A stretch of DNA of 64,000 nucleotides from Lysobacterales bacterium (GCA_022844135.1 JALHMG010000013.1:1-64000), one strand, 5' to 3'; numbered from the stretch's first letter, positions 1 to 9,275 are shown. Numbers and translations are program-made. The notes: generated by a model not told the origin, from the sequence alone.

Positions 1-1045
1 CGCGCCCGCGCCAGCGCCGACGCCCGCGCCTGCAGCTCCTGCGCCCGCAACGCCCGCGCCCGCGCCGCCGGTTGCAGCACAGGCGCCCGCGCCAATTGCA
101 GCGCCGTCCAGCGAAGCGCCGCCCGCGAAACCCGGAGAACGACCGCACGCCTCGCCCGCGATCCGCTTGTTCGCCCGCGAGCTTGGCGTGGACCTGTCGC
201 AGGTGACGGGCAGCGGGCGCAAAGGACGCATCACCAAAGAAGACGTGCAGTCCTTCGTCAAGCGCTCGCTGGCCGCTCCCGCCAAGGCGCCGGCGACTGG
301 CGGCACGCTCGGCTTCGAGGTCTTGCCCTGGCCGCAAGTGGACTTTGCCAAGTTCGGCGCTGTCGAGGCGCAGCCGCTGTCGCGCATCAAGAAAATCTCC
401 GGCGCCAATCTGGCGCGCAACTGGATCCGCATCCCGCACGTCACGCAGTTCGATAAAGCCGACATCACCGAGATGGAGGCGTTCCGAAAACGCCTGGCGG
501 AAGAGCAAAAGGACGTCAAGGTCACGCCGCTGGTGTTCCTGATCAAGGCCGCTGTCGCCGCGCTGAAGCGTTTTCCGCACTTCAACGCTTCGCTCGATGC
601 CAGCGGCGAGAACCTGGTGATGAAGCGTTATTTCCACATCGGCATCGCGGTGGATACGCCCGATGGTTTGGTCGTGCCGGTAATCCGCGATTGCGATAAG
701 AAGGGTCTGATCGATCTGGCCAAAGAAATGGCGGCGATCTCAGCCAAAGCGCGCGACAAAAAGCTGGGCCCGGCCGACATGTCCGGCGGCTGCTTCTCGA
801 TTTCGAGCCTGGGCGGCATCGGCGGACATGCGTTCACGCCGATCATCAACGCGCCTGAAGTGGCGATCCTGGGTGTTTCCAAGAGTGCGATGGAACCGGT
901 GTGGAACGGCAGCGACTTTGTGCCGCGCCTGATGCTGCCGCTGTGCTTGAGTTACGATCACCGCGTCATCGATGGCGCCGACGCGGCGCGCTTCACGACG
1001 TACCTCGCACAGCAGTTGAGCGATATTCGGCGATTGTTGCTGTAG
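1..1045 (+). CDS. Dihydrolipoamide acyltransferase (E2), 5'-truncated by window
   Basis: This is the C-terminal 347 residues of an E2 subunit of a 2-oxoacid dehydrogenase complex, which transfers the acyl group from lipoate to CoA. The frame is open from base 2 with no stop, so the gene starts upstream of the window. In order it shows an Ala/Pro-rich flexible linker (residues 1-48 of the fragment), a peripheral subunit-binding domain (about 49-88, from [10 protein letters not shown] to the [10 protein letters not shown] motif) and the catalytic domain ending in the DHRVIDG active-site motif (His about 320, Asp about 324). The linker length and domain order fit pyruvate dehydrogenase E2 (AceF), but the lipoyl domains are not visible, so 2-oxoglutarate or branched-chain E2 cannot be excluded. 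Confidence 0.93.
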   Translation, partial: APAPAPTPAPAAPAPATPAPAPPVAAQAPAPIAAPSSEAPPAKPGERPHASPAIRLFARELGVDLSQVTGSGRKGRITKEDVQSFVKRSLAAPAKAPATGGTLGFEVLPWPQVDFAKFGAVEAQPLSRIKKISGANLARNWIRIPHVTQFDKADITEMEAFRKRLAEEQKDVKVTPLVFLIKAAVAALKRFPHFNASLDASGENLVMKRYFHIGIAVDTPDGLVVPVIRDCDKKGLIDLAKEMAAISAKARDKKLGPADMSGGCFSISSLGGIGGHAFTPIINAPEVAILGVSKSAMEPVWNGSDFVPRLMLPLCLSYDHRVIDGADAARFTTYLAQQLSDIRRLLL

Positions 1046-1152
1046 GTGCGAAGTTCATTGCGGCGCCGGATGCCTCATGCCGGCCCGCGATGTCGCCGTT
1101 CTGGCCTTGGCGTTTGTATCGTCGTCGATTCGTTCGCGTGTTCTCCGGGCCG

Positions 1153-1184
1153 TTGTAGAGGGCGCGATTCATCGCCCGATATCC
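1153..1184. repeat. Small extragenic palindrome
   Basis: In the 240-bp spacer between the E2 gene and sufE, GGGCG (1160-1164) and CGCCC (1173-1177) can pair around CGATTCAT. The block looks like the short extragenic hairpins common in Lysobacterales genomes. It could also act as a weak terminator for the E2 gene, but no T-run follows. The rest of the spacer shows nothing that I recognise. Confidence 0.3.
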
Positions 1185-1285
1185 GGGGGCGAGTACGCAA
1201 CCTCAACGAACTGGCGATCGTCGGCCGGCAAACAGTCCAGAGCGCTGCAGATCCCCGGAACGCGAAAGGGTGGAATCGAACTGAG

Positions 1286-1690
1286 ATGGACGCAATCCAA
1301 CAAGACATCGTCGATGAGTTCGCGCTGTTCTCCGATTGGTCGGAGCGCTATCAGTACTTGATCGATCTTGGCAAAAAACTGCCGCCCTTGCCTGCCGACG
1401 ACAAAGTTGATGCGTATCGCGTGCTCGGTTGCCAGTCGATGGTGTGGTTAAAGCCGAGCCAGGACAACGGCAGGCTCAAGTTCGCAGCCAATAGCGATTC
1501 GGCGATCGTCTCGGGTCTGCTGGCGCTGGTGTTGCGGGTGTACAGCGACCGCCCAGCGGCTGAGATCGTCGCGACGGAGCCCGAGTTCATCGAACATATC
1601 GGCCTGTCCTCGCATCTGTCGCCGACACGCAAGAACGGACTATCGGCGGTCCTGGCGAAAATTCGCGACTACGCCAAAGCCGCAGCGTGA
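1286..1690 (+). CDS. sufE: SufE-type cysteine desulfurase sulfur acceptor
   Basis: This 134-residue protein has the normal size for SufE, which takes persulfide sulfur from the SufS cysteine desulfurase and passes it to the Fe-S scaffold in the cytoplasm. The family's active cysteine lies in GCQSMVW (Cys49), preceded by the typical N-terminal region around LIDLGKKLPPLP. The ATG at 1286 is preferred because the in-frame sequence upstream is Arg-rich and resembles no SufE. No suf operon is adjacent; the gene overlaps the following hydrolase gene by 4 bases, so the two are probably co-transcribed. Confidence 0.93.
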   Translation: MDAIQQDIVDEFALFSDWSERYQYLIDLGKKLPPLPADDKVDAYRVLGCQSMVWLKPSQDNGRLKFAANSDSAIVSGLLALVLRVYSDRPAAEIVATEPEFIEHIGLSSHLSPTRKNGLSAVLAKIRDYAKAAA

Positions 1691-3084
1691 TCACGCAGCA
1701 CTTCACGCAGCTGGACACGCGCGAGGTGCACTATCGCCGCGCCGGACGCGGGCCGGTCGTGGTTGCGCTGCATCCATCGCCGATGTCCTCGTCGGCCCTG
1801 CTGCCACTGATGGTCTCGCTCAGCGACACGCATTGCGTGCTCGCTCCCGATACGCCCGGCTATGGACTATCGCCCGCCGACCCAGCTAACCCGTCGAGCG
1901 CATCGGAGTTCGCGCTCAGCCTGAAGGCCTGGGTGGATGCCGCGGGCCTGACGCGATTTGCGCTGTACGGCAGCGCCACGGGCGCGCAGATCGCGCTGGA
2001 GTTTGCCAAACGTTATCCCGAGCGCATCGAAAGACTGGTTCTGGACAACGCCGCGCATTTCGACGACGCCGCGCGGACGATGCTTCTGGAGCGCTACTTC
2101 CCGGATCTATCGCCACGCGCCAGCGGCGCGCATCTGGCCGATCTCTGGCACTTCAATCGCGAGCTTTCGACGTTTTTCCCCTGGTTCGCGCAAAGCGCCG
2201 AGGCGCGCCTGCCGCGCGAATTGCCGCCGCTCGGCGCCATCCACGCCACAGCCATCGACACGATGCGCGCAGGCGCTGGTTACGATCGCGCGTACCGTGC
2301 CGCGGTCTTGAACGAGCATGGCTCGCGCTATCGGGACCTTTGCGTTCCGACAACGCTGATTCGCTGGCAGTCGAGCTTGCTGATCGACCAGATCGATGCG
2401 TTGATCGCCTACGGGCTGCCCGCCTGCGTGCGCGTCGCCGACGCCGCGCCCGATGAGCGCTTTGCGACCATTCGCCAGGCGCTTCAAGGCGACTGGACCG
2501 AAGCACTGCCGACCGCCGCGAGCGATCATCGTTTCCAGCACGTGAGGGACGGTCGCTTGCATGTACGGATGACCACGCACGGTTCGCAGCGGCCACATAT
2601 TCGACTCCACGCACCTGGCGAGTCGATGGCGGCGGATGTCTTTCAGGCGGACGACCGGCCCTGTCTACGCGTCGATCTGCCGTTACATGGCGAAAGCGCT
2701 GGCGATTTTGTCGCGACGCGAGAGGGTCTGGTGGGTCCGGTCGCCGAGGTGGCCCGCGAACTCGGGTTTATCGATGCCACCGTCGGCGGCGCCTGTTCAT
2801 CGCTGGTCGATGCGCTGGTGGCGGAGTTGCCGGGGGCAAGTGCGACGCCGTGCGCTGGCTTCGAAGCCATCTGCGAGATCGATCTGTCGCCAAGCTGGGA
2901 CGGCACGCATCTGCTGCGCGCCTGGCGCGTAGCGCGCGAGCGAGGTTTGTTCGCCCCGGTGTTTGGCGCGCAGCGCCGACCGATTGTCGATGCTACAGCG
3001 CTCGATCTGCGGACCATCGAGCAGCGTTGTCTTGCGGCCGTGCAAGCGGGCGCCCACTACGCGGCGATCATGCGGGCGGTGTAA
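1687..3084 (+). CDS. Alpha/beta hydrolase-fold protein with altered nucleophile
   Basis: A 465-residue protein with a GTG start overlapping the sufE stop. Residues 1 to about 260 read as an alpha/beta hydrolase: HHP-like oxyanion region (ALHPSPMSSSAL), then LAPDTPGYGLS, then the nucleophile elbow and the helix that follows (IALEFAKRYPERIERLVLDNA). The elbow is G95-S96-A97-T98-G99, so Ala sits where the family has the catalytic Ser. Some annotated members carry His here. The C-terminal ~200 residues have the look of a second, partial domain containing HGES and CSSLVDALVAE motifs. The substrate is unknown. It may be catalytically altered or inactive; a haloalkane-dehalogenase/esterase annotation would go too far. 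Confidence 0.75.
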   Translation: MITQHFTQLDTREVHYRRAGRGPVVVALHPSPMSSSALLPLMVSLSDTHCVLAPDTPGYGLSPADPANPSSASEFALSLKAWVDAAGLTRFALYGSATGAQIALEFAKRYPERIERLVLDNAAHFDDAARTMLLERYFPDLSPRASGAHLADLWHFNRELSTFFPWFAQSAEARLPRELPPLGAIHATAIDTMRAGAGYDRAYRAAVLNEHGSRYRDLCVPTTLIRWQSSLLIDQIDALIAYGLPACVRVADAAPDERFATIRQALQGDWTEALPTAASDHRFQHVRDGRLHVRMTTHGSQRPHIRLHAPGESMAADVFQADDRPCLRVDLPLHGESAGDFVATREGLVGPVAEVARELGFIDATVGGACSSLVDALVAELPGASATPCAGFEAICEIDLSPSWDGTHLLRAWRVARERGLFAPVFGAQRRPIVDATALDLRTIEQRCLAAVQAGAHYAAIMRAV

Positions 3085-3226
3085 GCGGCTGCAGGGGCGA
3101 GGGTCAGGAGGCAGGGGCCGAGCGCCATTCCCTGTGCCAGCTCCGGCGCTTTGCCAGAACTGCGACAGCGAACGAGCCAGTGCAAGAAGCGCGGACCTCG
3201 ACCTCCGCACGCGCCCCCGTCGCTAC

Positions 3227-4936
3227 TCAAGCCGGCCAACCGTGGCGAATCTTCAACGCTAACGAGTGTTCGCCTTGCCAGGTCTCGATGCTCAGCTGGT
3301 ACACCAGCCGCACCTTCGACGGCACCTTGTCCAACCATTCCTCTGGCGCGCCGAACCATAGCGCCGTCAACGTCGGCGTGCCGCGTCCGCGCAACCGCAA
3401 CTTCAGGTGCTGATCCTTCAGCACCCGGTGCTCCAGCACGCTGAAGTCGCCATCGAACTGTGGCTCTGGAAAACCTTGTCCGAAGGGGCCGCAGGCATCG
3501 ATCTCGCGCGCGAAGTCGAAGCTCAGATCTGGCCCTTCCAGCGCGCCATCGGTCGCGACCACCCGCTTCAACAACTCAGCATCCAGCAGCGATTGAGCAA
3601 CCGCAGTGAATCCATGCAACAACGCAGCAATGCCATCAGGCCGCAGACTGAGGCCCGCCGCCATCGCGTGGCCGCCGTACCGCAGCATCAGGCCGGGCTG
3701 CGCCACATCCAGCGCCACCAGCGCATCGCGCAGGTGAAAACCTGGAATCGACCGCGCCGAGCCGCGCCACTCGCCATTGTCTGCGGGCGCCAGTGCGATG
3801 CTGGGACGATGCAGGCGTTCGGCCAGGCGCGATGCGACCAATCCGACCACGCCCGGATGCCAGTTCTCGTCGTGCACGATCAGCGCCGTTGGCACCTGAC
3901 CTTCGCGCGCAACGATGTCCTCGACGATGGCGTCCGCGCTGGCCTGCATTTCGCGCTGTACATCGCGCCGCTCGTGATTGAGTGTGGACAGCTCCGCGGC
4001 CAGCGCGCGCGCCTCGTCGATATCGTCGCTCAGCAGACAGCGAATCCCAGTGTGCATGTCGGCCAGTCGACCGGCCGCATTCAGTCGCGGCGCAATCTGG
4101 AATCCCAGGTCGCGTGCCCCGACACGCGACGCCTCGCGGCCAGCACTCTCGATCAGCGCCCGCACGCCTGCGCAACCGCGCCCCGCCGCAATGCGCTTGA
4201 GTCCCTCGGCGACGAGAATGCGATTGACCTGATCGAGCGCTACCAGATCGGCCACGGTACCGAGCGCGACCAGATCGAGCAGCGGCGCCAGCGGCGGCGT
4301 TGCCTGCCCGCGCCGATTCAGCGCCGCACGCAGCGCCACGAGCACATAGAACATCACGCCAACACCCGCCAGACGCGCATAACGCGGCGCGCGCGTGCCG
4401 ACATTCGGATTGACGATGGCCAACGCCGCCGGCAGTTGCTCGCCGGCCAGATGGTGATCGGTGACGATGACATCGATACCCGCAGCGCGCGCCCGCGCGA
4501 TCCCTTCGACGCTGGACGTGCCCTGATCGACGGTGATGAGCACTTGCGGCGCGCGAACTTTGAGTTCATCGACCAACGCAACCGACAAACCGTAGCCGTG
4601 CCGCGCGCGATCGGGAACCGCGAAGTCGACATGCCGTGCGCCCAGCAACCGCAGGCCGCGCACAGCTACCGCTGTGCCGGTGGCGCCATCGGCATCGAAG
4701 TCGCCGACCACCAACAGGCGTTCGCCGCGATCGATGGCGGCGAGCAGGCGCGCCACCGCCACATCGATATCCGGCAACTCATCGCCGCGCGGCAACGCAT
4801 CGAGCTTCAGCGTGGCCTGCGCCAGATCGGTCACGCCGCGCGATGCCAGGATGCGCGCCATCGCGGGCGAGAAGCGCGTCAGCATTGAGGCATCGAAGTC
4901 CGGCACCTGCCGGCGGCACAAGCTTACCTCGTCCAC
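3227..4936 (-). CDS. recJ: Single-stranded-DNA-specific 5'-3' exonuclease RecJ
   Basis: The 569-residue length is normal for RecJ, which degrades single-stranded DNA 5'-3' in RecF recombination, mismatch repair and base-excision repair. The DHH phosphoesterase motifs are intact: DFDADG at 79-84, VDQG near 136-139, and TDHH at 159-162. The DHHA1-type region (YGGHAMAAGLSL) and C-terminal OB-like domain follow. The start is GTG at 4936; the N-terminus VSLCRRQVPDFDA aligns with the start of E. coli RecJ, supporting it over later ATGs. It overlaps the upstream MBL gene by 13 bases. The usual neighbour prfB is not present. Confidence 0.96.
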   Translation of the reverse strand: MDEVSLCRRQVPDFDASMLTRFSPAMARILASRGVTDLAQATLKLDALPRGDELPDIDVAVARLLAAIDRGERLLVVGDFDADGATGTAVAVRGLRLLGARHVDFAVPDRARHGYGLSVALVDELKVRAPQVLITVDQGTSSVEGIARARAAGIDVIVTDHHLAGEQLPAALAIVNPNVGTRAPRYARLAGVGVMFYVLVALRAALNRRGQATPPLAPLLDLVALGTVADLVALDQVNRILVAEGLKRIAAGRGCAGVRALIESAGREASRVGARDLGFQIAPRLNAAGRLADMHTGIRCLLSDDIDEARALAAELSTLNHERRDVQREMQASADAIVEDIVAREGQVPTALIVHDENWHPGVVGLVASRLAERLHRPSIALAPADNGEWRGSARSIPGFHLRDALVALDVAQPGLMLRYGGHAMAAGLSLRPDGIAALLHGFTAVAQSLLDAELLKRVVATDGALEGPDLSFDFAREIDACGPFGQGFPEPQFDGDFSVLEHRVLKDQHLKLRLRGRGTPTLTALWFGAPEEWLDKVPSKVRLVYQLSIETWQGEHSLALKIRHGWPA

Positions 4937-5679
4937 GCGCGCTGCCCGTCGCTCGTCGCCAAGGCCACCGGTTCGGCGAGCGCGATATCGATGCCAGTGC
5001 GCGCCAGGCGCTGACCGGCCAGCGCGGCTTCATCGCTGTCGCCATAGTGATAAAGCCACAGCCGCGCGCGCACCGTCTCGGGGTAGCGCTGCAGCTCATC
5101 AAGACCGGTGTGCGACGGATTGCCGCGCACCGAGACGTCGTGGAAAACGGTCTCTGTGGGATAGGCGAGCAACTGATCCGGTATCGGCCGCGTATCGCCG
5201 CTGTAGACAAAACTGCCAGGCAACGCGATGCCGAACGCTGCGTCGGGTGCATGGTGGCGCACGGCGAATACGTCGAATTTCAGCTCCCCATGCCAGAACG
5301 TTTCGCTCACCGGAATGAGCTGGAACACGTCCCAGAAATTGCGCCCGCCTTCGGCGATCCAGTTGGGGAAATCGGCGATACGCCGTTGCAGAATAGGCAC
5401 CAACGGCGCGGGCACATACAAACGCGGCAACGGCGCGTCGGCGAACGCCAGGCGATAGAACCAAGGCTCAAAATCGGCGATGTGATCGAGATGCGCGTGC
5501 GTGATGAAAACCGCCTGCGGCAACGCGCCGAATGCGGCCTCGAAACGCGCTAACGCGTCGGGACCGATATCGATCAAAAGCAGCGGCAAGCGATCGCGCA
5601 GCAGCACGGCGCACGAGCTTCCAAGGCGCAGCGAGGCGGCGTTACCCACGCCAAGAAAGCGCATCGCCAAAACGCTCAT
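4924..5679 (-). CDS. MBL-fold metallo-hydrolase (RNase Z-like)
   Basis: A 251-residue metallo-beta-lactamase-fold hydrolase. The Zn-binding signature is THAHLDHIAD, followed by HHAPDAAF, then YSGDTRP, and a C-terminal YHYGD that may supply the last metal ligand. The architecture resembles RNase Z / phosphodiesterase-type members, but the substrate cannot be read from sequence. ATG at 5679 forms an ATGA overlap with the stop of the Kdo kinase gene. The gene in turn overlaps recJ, so kinase-hydrolase-recJ look like one transcript. Confidence 0.85.
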   Translation of the reverse strand: MSVLAMRFLGVGNAASLRLGSSCAVLLRDRLPLLLIDIGPDALARFEAAFGALPQAVFITHAHLDHIADFEPWFYRLAFADAPLPRLYVPAPLVPILQRRIADFPNWIAEGGRNFWDVFQLIPVSETFWHGELKFDVFAVRHHAPDAAFGIALPGSFVYSGDTRPIPDQLLAYPTETVFHDVSVRGNPSHTGLDELQRYPETVRARLWLYHYGDSDEAALAGQRLARTGIDIALAEPVALATSDGQRAWTR

Positions 5680-6374
5680 GTGCGATACGCCGTCAGCAGG
5701 GCCTGCCACTCCGGCGCGCCGCCGGCCAGTCGCTCCGGAAACAATTTGCGCAGAGAACGCTCCAGGCGCGCCAGATTTCCAGCCTGCCAAGCCCCCGGCT
5801 CGCGCACGGCGCCGCGATCCCAATCGACGATCCAGATTTTGTCGCCTTGCAACAGCACGTTGTGCGCGTTGAGATCGGCGTGATCGAACCCGTGACGATG
5901 GAAGAGCGCAATGCAGCGGCCCACCGCTGACCAATCCACGGCATCGAAACCGCGTGCGGCGACCGCCGATAAAGTCTCGCTGCCCACGATCATGCGCATC
6001 GCCAGATCGCCGCCGTAAAACAAACCCGCCCGGACGATTTGCGCGGCCACGGGAACCGGCGCTGGCAAGCCCAGGGTTTGCGCGCGCAACAGCAAGTGGA
6101 ACTCGCGCCACGGCCGCGTGGCGGCCAACCCGGCGTACACATAGTGATCGCGGATCAGGCGACCGATGAATCCGCCCCGAAAATAGTGCCGGATCACGAT
6201 ATCGCCGCGGACGTCGGCAACGAGGCGGGCCGCGCCGCGCCCGCGCGCCAGCACGGCACCATCGCGACCGAACCACGCCGCGTCCGGCGCGGCATCAAGC
6301 TGCGCGCGGCTGAACAGCACGGCGCGCCCCCCGTGCCGCACGATCTCGACTGGCTCAGAATCTTGCGCTGTCAA
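5676..6374 (-). CDS. kdkA: 3-deoxy-D-manno-octulosonic acid (Kdo) kinase
   Basis: A 232-residue protein-kinase-fold enzyme predicted to phosphorylate Kdo of the LPS inner core at the inner membrane. The signatures are FRGGFIGRL and the catalytic/metal motifs FHRHGFDHADLNAHN and IVDWDRG near the C-terminus, all typical of KdkA/WaaP. I chose the TTG at 6374 as start because GGAGGGG lies about 5 bases upstream on the minus strand and translation begins at a sensible distance from the fold. Starting further upstream would run into the divergent glycosyltransferase gene. Only 15 bp separate the two start codons. Confidence 0.9.
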   Translation of the reverse strand: MTAQDSEPVEIVRHGGRAVLFSRAQLDAAPDAAWFGRDGAVLARGRGAARLVADVRGDIVIRHYFRGGFIGRLIRDHYVYAGLAATRPWREFHLLLRAQTLGLPAPVPVAAQIVRAGLFYGGDLAMRMIVGSETLSAVAARGFDAVDWSAVGRCIALFHRHGFDHADLNAHNVLLQGDKIWIVDWDRGAVREPGAWQAGNLARLERSLRKLFPERLAGGAPEWQALLTAYRT

Positions 6375-6389
6375 AGCACCCCTCCGGCA

Positions 6390-7448
6390 ATGAGCCCAAG
6401 CATAGCGAGCCCAGTCCAACGCGTTTGCATTCTGCGCCTGTCGGCGCTTGGCGATGTCACGCACATCGTGCCATTGGTGCATGCCTTGCGAGCGGCCAAC
6501 CCGGCGATCGAGATCACCTGGATTTGCGGGCCTGGCGAAGCCAAGTTACTGGACGGCTTAGCGGGCGTGCGACTCTGCGTGTACCGCAAGAATGAAGGTT
6601 TTTCCGGCATGCGCAAGTTGTGGCGCGAGCTGATGGATACCGAATTCGACGCGCTGTTGCTGATGCAACTGGCGTTACGCGCGAATGTGCTGAGCCTCGG
6701 GCTGCGCGCCAAACGGCGCATCGGCTACGACCGCGCGCGCAGCAAAGAGGGCCATAGTTTCTTCATCAACGAGCGCATCGCCGAGCATCCGCGTGGCCAT
6801 GTGTTCGATACGCTCGCCCGCTTCGTCGAAGTTTTGGGCGTCGACTTGCCAGTCGCGCCGCAGTGGAACATTCCGATCCCGGATGAAGCAATCGCATTTG
6901 CCGCCCAGCATCTGCCCGAAGGCGAGCGCTGCATGGGCATCAGTCCCTGTTCCAGTCACTCTTTACGCAACTGGCGAGCGGAACGCTATGCCGCCGTGGC
7001 CGACGCAGCGTTCGAGCGCTTCGGCATGCGCACCGCGCTACTCGGCGGCCGCAGCGAGCTCGAAGCGCGCATGCGCGATGCGATCCTGAGCGCGATGGTT
7101 CATCGCGACCAGGCCATCGACCTTGTCGGCAAAGACACGCTCAAACAGCTCCTCGCACTGCTCCAGCGCCTCACCGTTCTCGTCGCCCCCGACTCCGGGC
7201 CCGTGCACATCGCCAACACCGTCGGCACACCCGTCGTTGGCCTGTACGCCGCCACCGACGCAACCCGCAGTGGGCCGTATGGCAACAGCCAATGGTGCGT
7301 CAATCGCTACACTGAAGTTGCCGCCCGGTTCTACAACACCACCCCCGAGCGACTGCCCTGGGGCAAGCGACTGGAGCGCGAAGGCGTGATGGATTTAATT
7401 GCGGTGGATGATGTGCTGGAGCGATTGGAGGCGGTGGCTTCGCAATGA
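6390..7448 (+). CDS. GT9-family (heptosyltransferase-like) glycosyltransferase
   Basis: 352 residues with the GT9 layout: an N-terminal Rossmann domain starting RVCILRLSALGDVTHIVPLVHAL and a C-terminal donor-binding domain with APDSGPVHIANTVGTPVVGLY. The family transfers ADP-heptose in LPS inner-core synthesis, and the divergent Kdo kinase fits that role. The KxDG/acceptor details are not enough to call WaaC, WaaF or WaaQ. ATG at 6390 lacks an obvious Shine-Dalgarno. The gene overlaps the YdeI-like gene by 4 bases. Confidence 0.88.
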   Translation: MSPSIASPVQRVCILRLSALGDVTHIVPLVHALRAANPAIEITWICGPGEAKLLDGLAGVRLCVYRKNEGFSGMRKLWRELMDTEFDALLLMQLALRANVLSLGLRAKRRIGYDRARSKEGHSFFINERIAEHPRGHVFDTLARFVEVLGVDLPVAPQWNIPIPDEAIAFAAQHLPEGERCMGISPCSSHSLRNWRAERYAAVADAAFERFGMRTALLGGRSELEARMRDAILSAMVHRDQAIDLVGKDTLKQLLALLQRLTVLVAPDSGPVHIANTVGTPVVGLYAATDATRSGPYGNSQWCVNRYTEVAARFYNTTPERLPWGKRLEREGVMDLIAVDDVLERLEAVASQ

Positions 7449-8041
7449 GCGTGTCTGAAGAATCCGATGCGATTCACCCGCTCACCCGCGCCGCCTGGCG
7501 CGATTGGCTTGCGGTCAACCACCTGCAACCGACGGGCGTGTGGTTGATCGCGTACAAAAAGTCGACGGGCAAGCCGCGCGTGGAGTATGAGGAGGCTGTG
7601 GAGGAAGCGTTGTGCTTTGGCTGGGTGGATAGCAAGCCGCGCAAACTCGATGCGGAGCGCTCGATGCTGTGGTTTGCGCCGCGCAAGTCGGGATCCGGGT
7701 GGTCGCGGCCGAACAAATTGCGCGTCGAGCGCTTGCTGGCGGCAGGTCTGATGACGGAAGCGGGATTACGCAAGGTCGCCGAGGCGCAGCGCGATGGGTC
7801 CTGGGCGAAGTTGGATGCGGTCGAAGACCTTCTGATCCCCGACGATCTGGCGCAGGCGCTAGCCGGGCTTGCACGGGCGACGAACAACTTCGACGCTTTT
7901 CCACGCTCAGCGAAGCGCGGGATTCTGGAGTGGATTGCAAACGCCAGGACCGCACCGACACGGGCCAAACGCGTCGAGGAAACCGCGCGACTGGCGGCCA
8001 ACAACGAGCGCGCGAATCAGTGGCGGCCCAAGCCGGTGTGA
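7445..8041 (+). CDS. YdeI/OmpD-associated family protein
   Basis: 198 residues matching the bacterial YdeI family (known annotation: bacteriocin-protection / OmpD-associated). Visible hallmarks are WRDWLAVNH, GVWLIAYKKSTGKPRVEYEEAVEEALCFGWVDS and FAPRKSGSGWSRPNK, with the C-terminal part FPRSAKRGILEWIANARTAPTRAKRVEE. The biochemical function of the family is not established. Translationally coupled to the glycosyltransferase by an ATGA overlap, although a functional link is not evident. Confidence 0.85.
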   Translation: MSVSEESDAIHPLTRAAWRDWLAVNHLQPTGVWLIAYKKSTGKPRVEYEEAVEEALCFGWVDSKPRKLDAERSMLWFAPRKSGSGWSRPNKLRVERLLAAGLMTEAGLRKVAEAQRDGSWAKLDAVEDLLIPDDLAQALAGLARATNNFDAFPRSAKRGILEWIANARTAPTRAKRVEETARLAANNERANQWRPKPV

Positions 8042-8109
8042 GTTCTTCCGGCGCATGCAACGCCGTGGTTCGAGTTTTGCGGTCGAGCTAATTGTTGAGC
8101 GAACCCAAA

Positions 8110-8126
8110 GGCGACACATCGTCGCC
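8110..8126. terminator. Possible hairpin between converging genes
   Basis: GGCGAC (8110-8115) and GTCGCC (8121-8126) form a 6-bp stem with a 5-base loop in the 143-bp gap between the converging YdeI and TerC genes. There is no T-run on either side, so a bidirectional terminator is only a guess. Confidence 0.25.
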
Positions 8127-8184
8127 GATCATGACCGCCCTGCCATCGCGCCAGGCGACGCCGTGCGGTCGGGCACGACATCTC

Positions 8185-8901
8185 TCACTCCCCATCCACC
8201 ACCCGATTCGGTTTGCGCCTGACGATGATATTCAGCGCCTCAACGCCGGCGGAGAACGCCATCGCGAAGTACAAGTAGCCGCGTGGGATGTGGAAGCCGA
8301 AGCCGTCGGCGATCAGCGCCACGCCGACCAGGATCAGGAACGAGAGCGCCAGCATTTTCAGCGTGGGCCGGCGCTCAATGAAATTCGCGACCGGGTTGGC
8401 GGCCACCAGCATCACGCCCACGGCAATCAGAATCGCCAGCACCATGATCGTGACGTTGTTGACCATACCTACGGCAGTCACGACGCTGTCGAGCGAGAAC
8501 ACGATGTCGATGATCGCAATCTGCGCAATCGCGCCCCAGTAACTGGCGGCCGGCTTGGCATTGATTTCGCCGTCATCGCCTTCGACCTCAGCGTGGATTT
8601 CCATGGTCGCCTTGACCAGCAGAAACAATCCGCCGACGATCAGCACCAGATCGCGCACCGAGAACGACCAAAGCACATCGTGGGTCATGCTGGCCAACCA
8701 CGAAATGCTGAGCAACAGCATGATTCGCGTAACGCACGCCAGCGCAATGCCGAATCGACGCGCCGACGGCCGCTGCTCAGGCGGTAACCGCGCAGTGACG
8801 ATCGACAGGAATACGAGGTTATCGATGCCGAGCACGATCTCCAGCGTCGCCAGCGTGACCAGCGCAACCAGCGCCTCGGTGGTGAACAGCGATTCGATCA
8901 T
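8185..8901 (-). CDS. TerC-family integral membrane protein
   Basis: 238 residues, mostly transmembrane, with the two family acidic motifs EIVLGIDNLVFLS near the N-terminus and DIVFSLDSVVTAVGM in the middle. TerC-family proteins are proposed to move or protect against metal ions (manganese export in several studied members). The start at 8901 forms an ATGA overlap with dgkA. Lacks the CBS and CorC domains of longer relatives. Specific substrate is inferred only. Confidence 0.9.
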   Translation of the reverse strand: MIESLFTTEALVALVTLATLEIVLGIDNLVFLSIVTARLPPEQRPSARRFGIALACVTRIMLLLSISWLASMTHDVLWSFSVRDLVLIVGGLFLLVKATMEIHAEVEGDDGEINAKPAASYWGAIAQIAIIDIVFSLDSVVTAVGMVNNVTIMVLAILIAVGVMLVAANPVANFIERRPTLKMLALSFLILVGVALIADGFGFHIPRGYLYFAMAFSAGVEALNIIVRRKPNRVVDGE

Positions 8902-9275
8902 GATCCCATCCAGCGCGGCACCAGAATCAGCGTCCAGGTGACAATGACATTGAGCATGCAAAGGAACACTGCCGCCGATCCCATGTCTTTGGAGCGGCCA
9001 GCCAATTCATTGAATTCCGGCGTGGTCTTGTCGACGATGGCCTCAACTGCGCCGTTGAGTAACTCGACCACCAGTACCAATACCAGCGATGACAACATCA
9101 GCACGCGCTCGATGCTGGATTGACCAAGCAAGACCGCCAGCGGCGCGAGCACCACGAACAAGTACACTTCCAGGCGGAACGAGGCCTCGAAGCGGAACGC
9201 GGCGCGCAGCCCCTGAATCGAATACTGGGTGGCTTTGAGCATTTGCCGCGGTCCGCGGCCTTCGATACTGGCCAT
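8898..9275 (-). CDS. dgkA: Diacylglycerol kinase
   Basis: 125 residues, the usual length of the small trimeric membrane kinase that phosphorylates diacylglycerol in phospholipid turnover. YSIQGLRAAFRFEASFRLE at the N-terminus, the catalytic ELLNGAVEAIVDK and KDMGSAAVFL are all conserved, with three predicted membrane helices. ATG at 9275 (MASIEGRGPRQ) gives the normal N-terminus; an in-frame extension upstream does not resemble DgkA. Overlaps terC. Confidence 0.95.
   Translation of the reverse strand: MASIEGRGPRQMLKATQYSIQGLRAAFRFEASFRLEVYLFVVLAPLAVLLGQSSIERVLMLSSLVLVLVVELLNGAVEAIVDKTTPEFNELAGRSKDMGSAAVFLCMLNVIVTWTLILVPRWMGS

Noticed and set aside
3407-4888. 493-aa open frame antisense to recJ
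   Set aside because: Opposite a clear RecJ with all motifs; sequence is Arg/Gln-rich and unstructured.
5680-6276. In-frame upstream extension of the MBL gene to 6276
   Set aside because: The extension is Arg/Gly/Ala-rich shadow of the Kdo kinase; the MBL start at 5679 gives the normal N-terminus.
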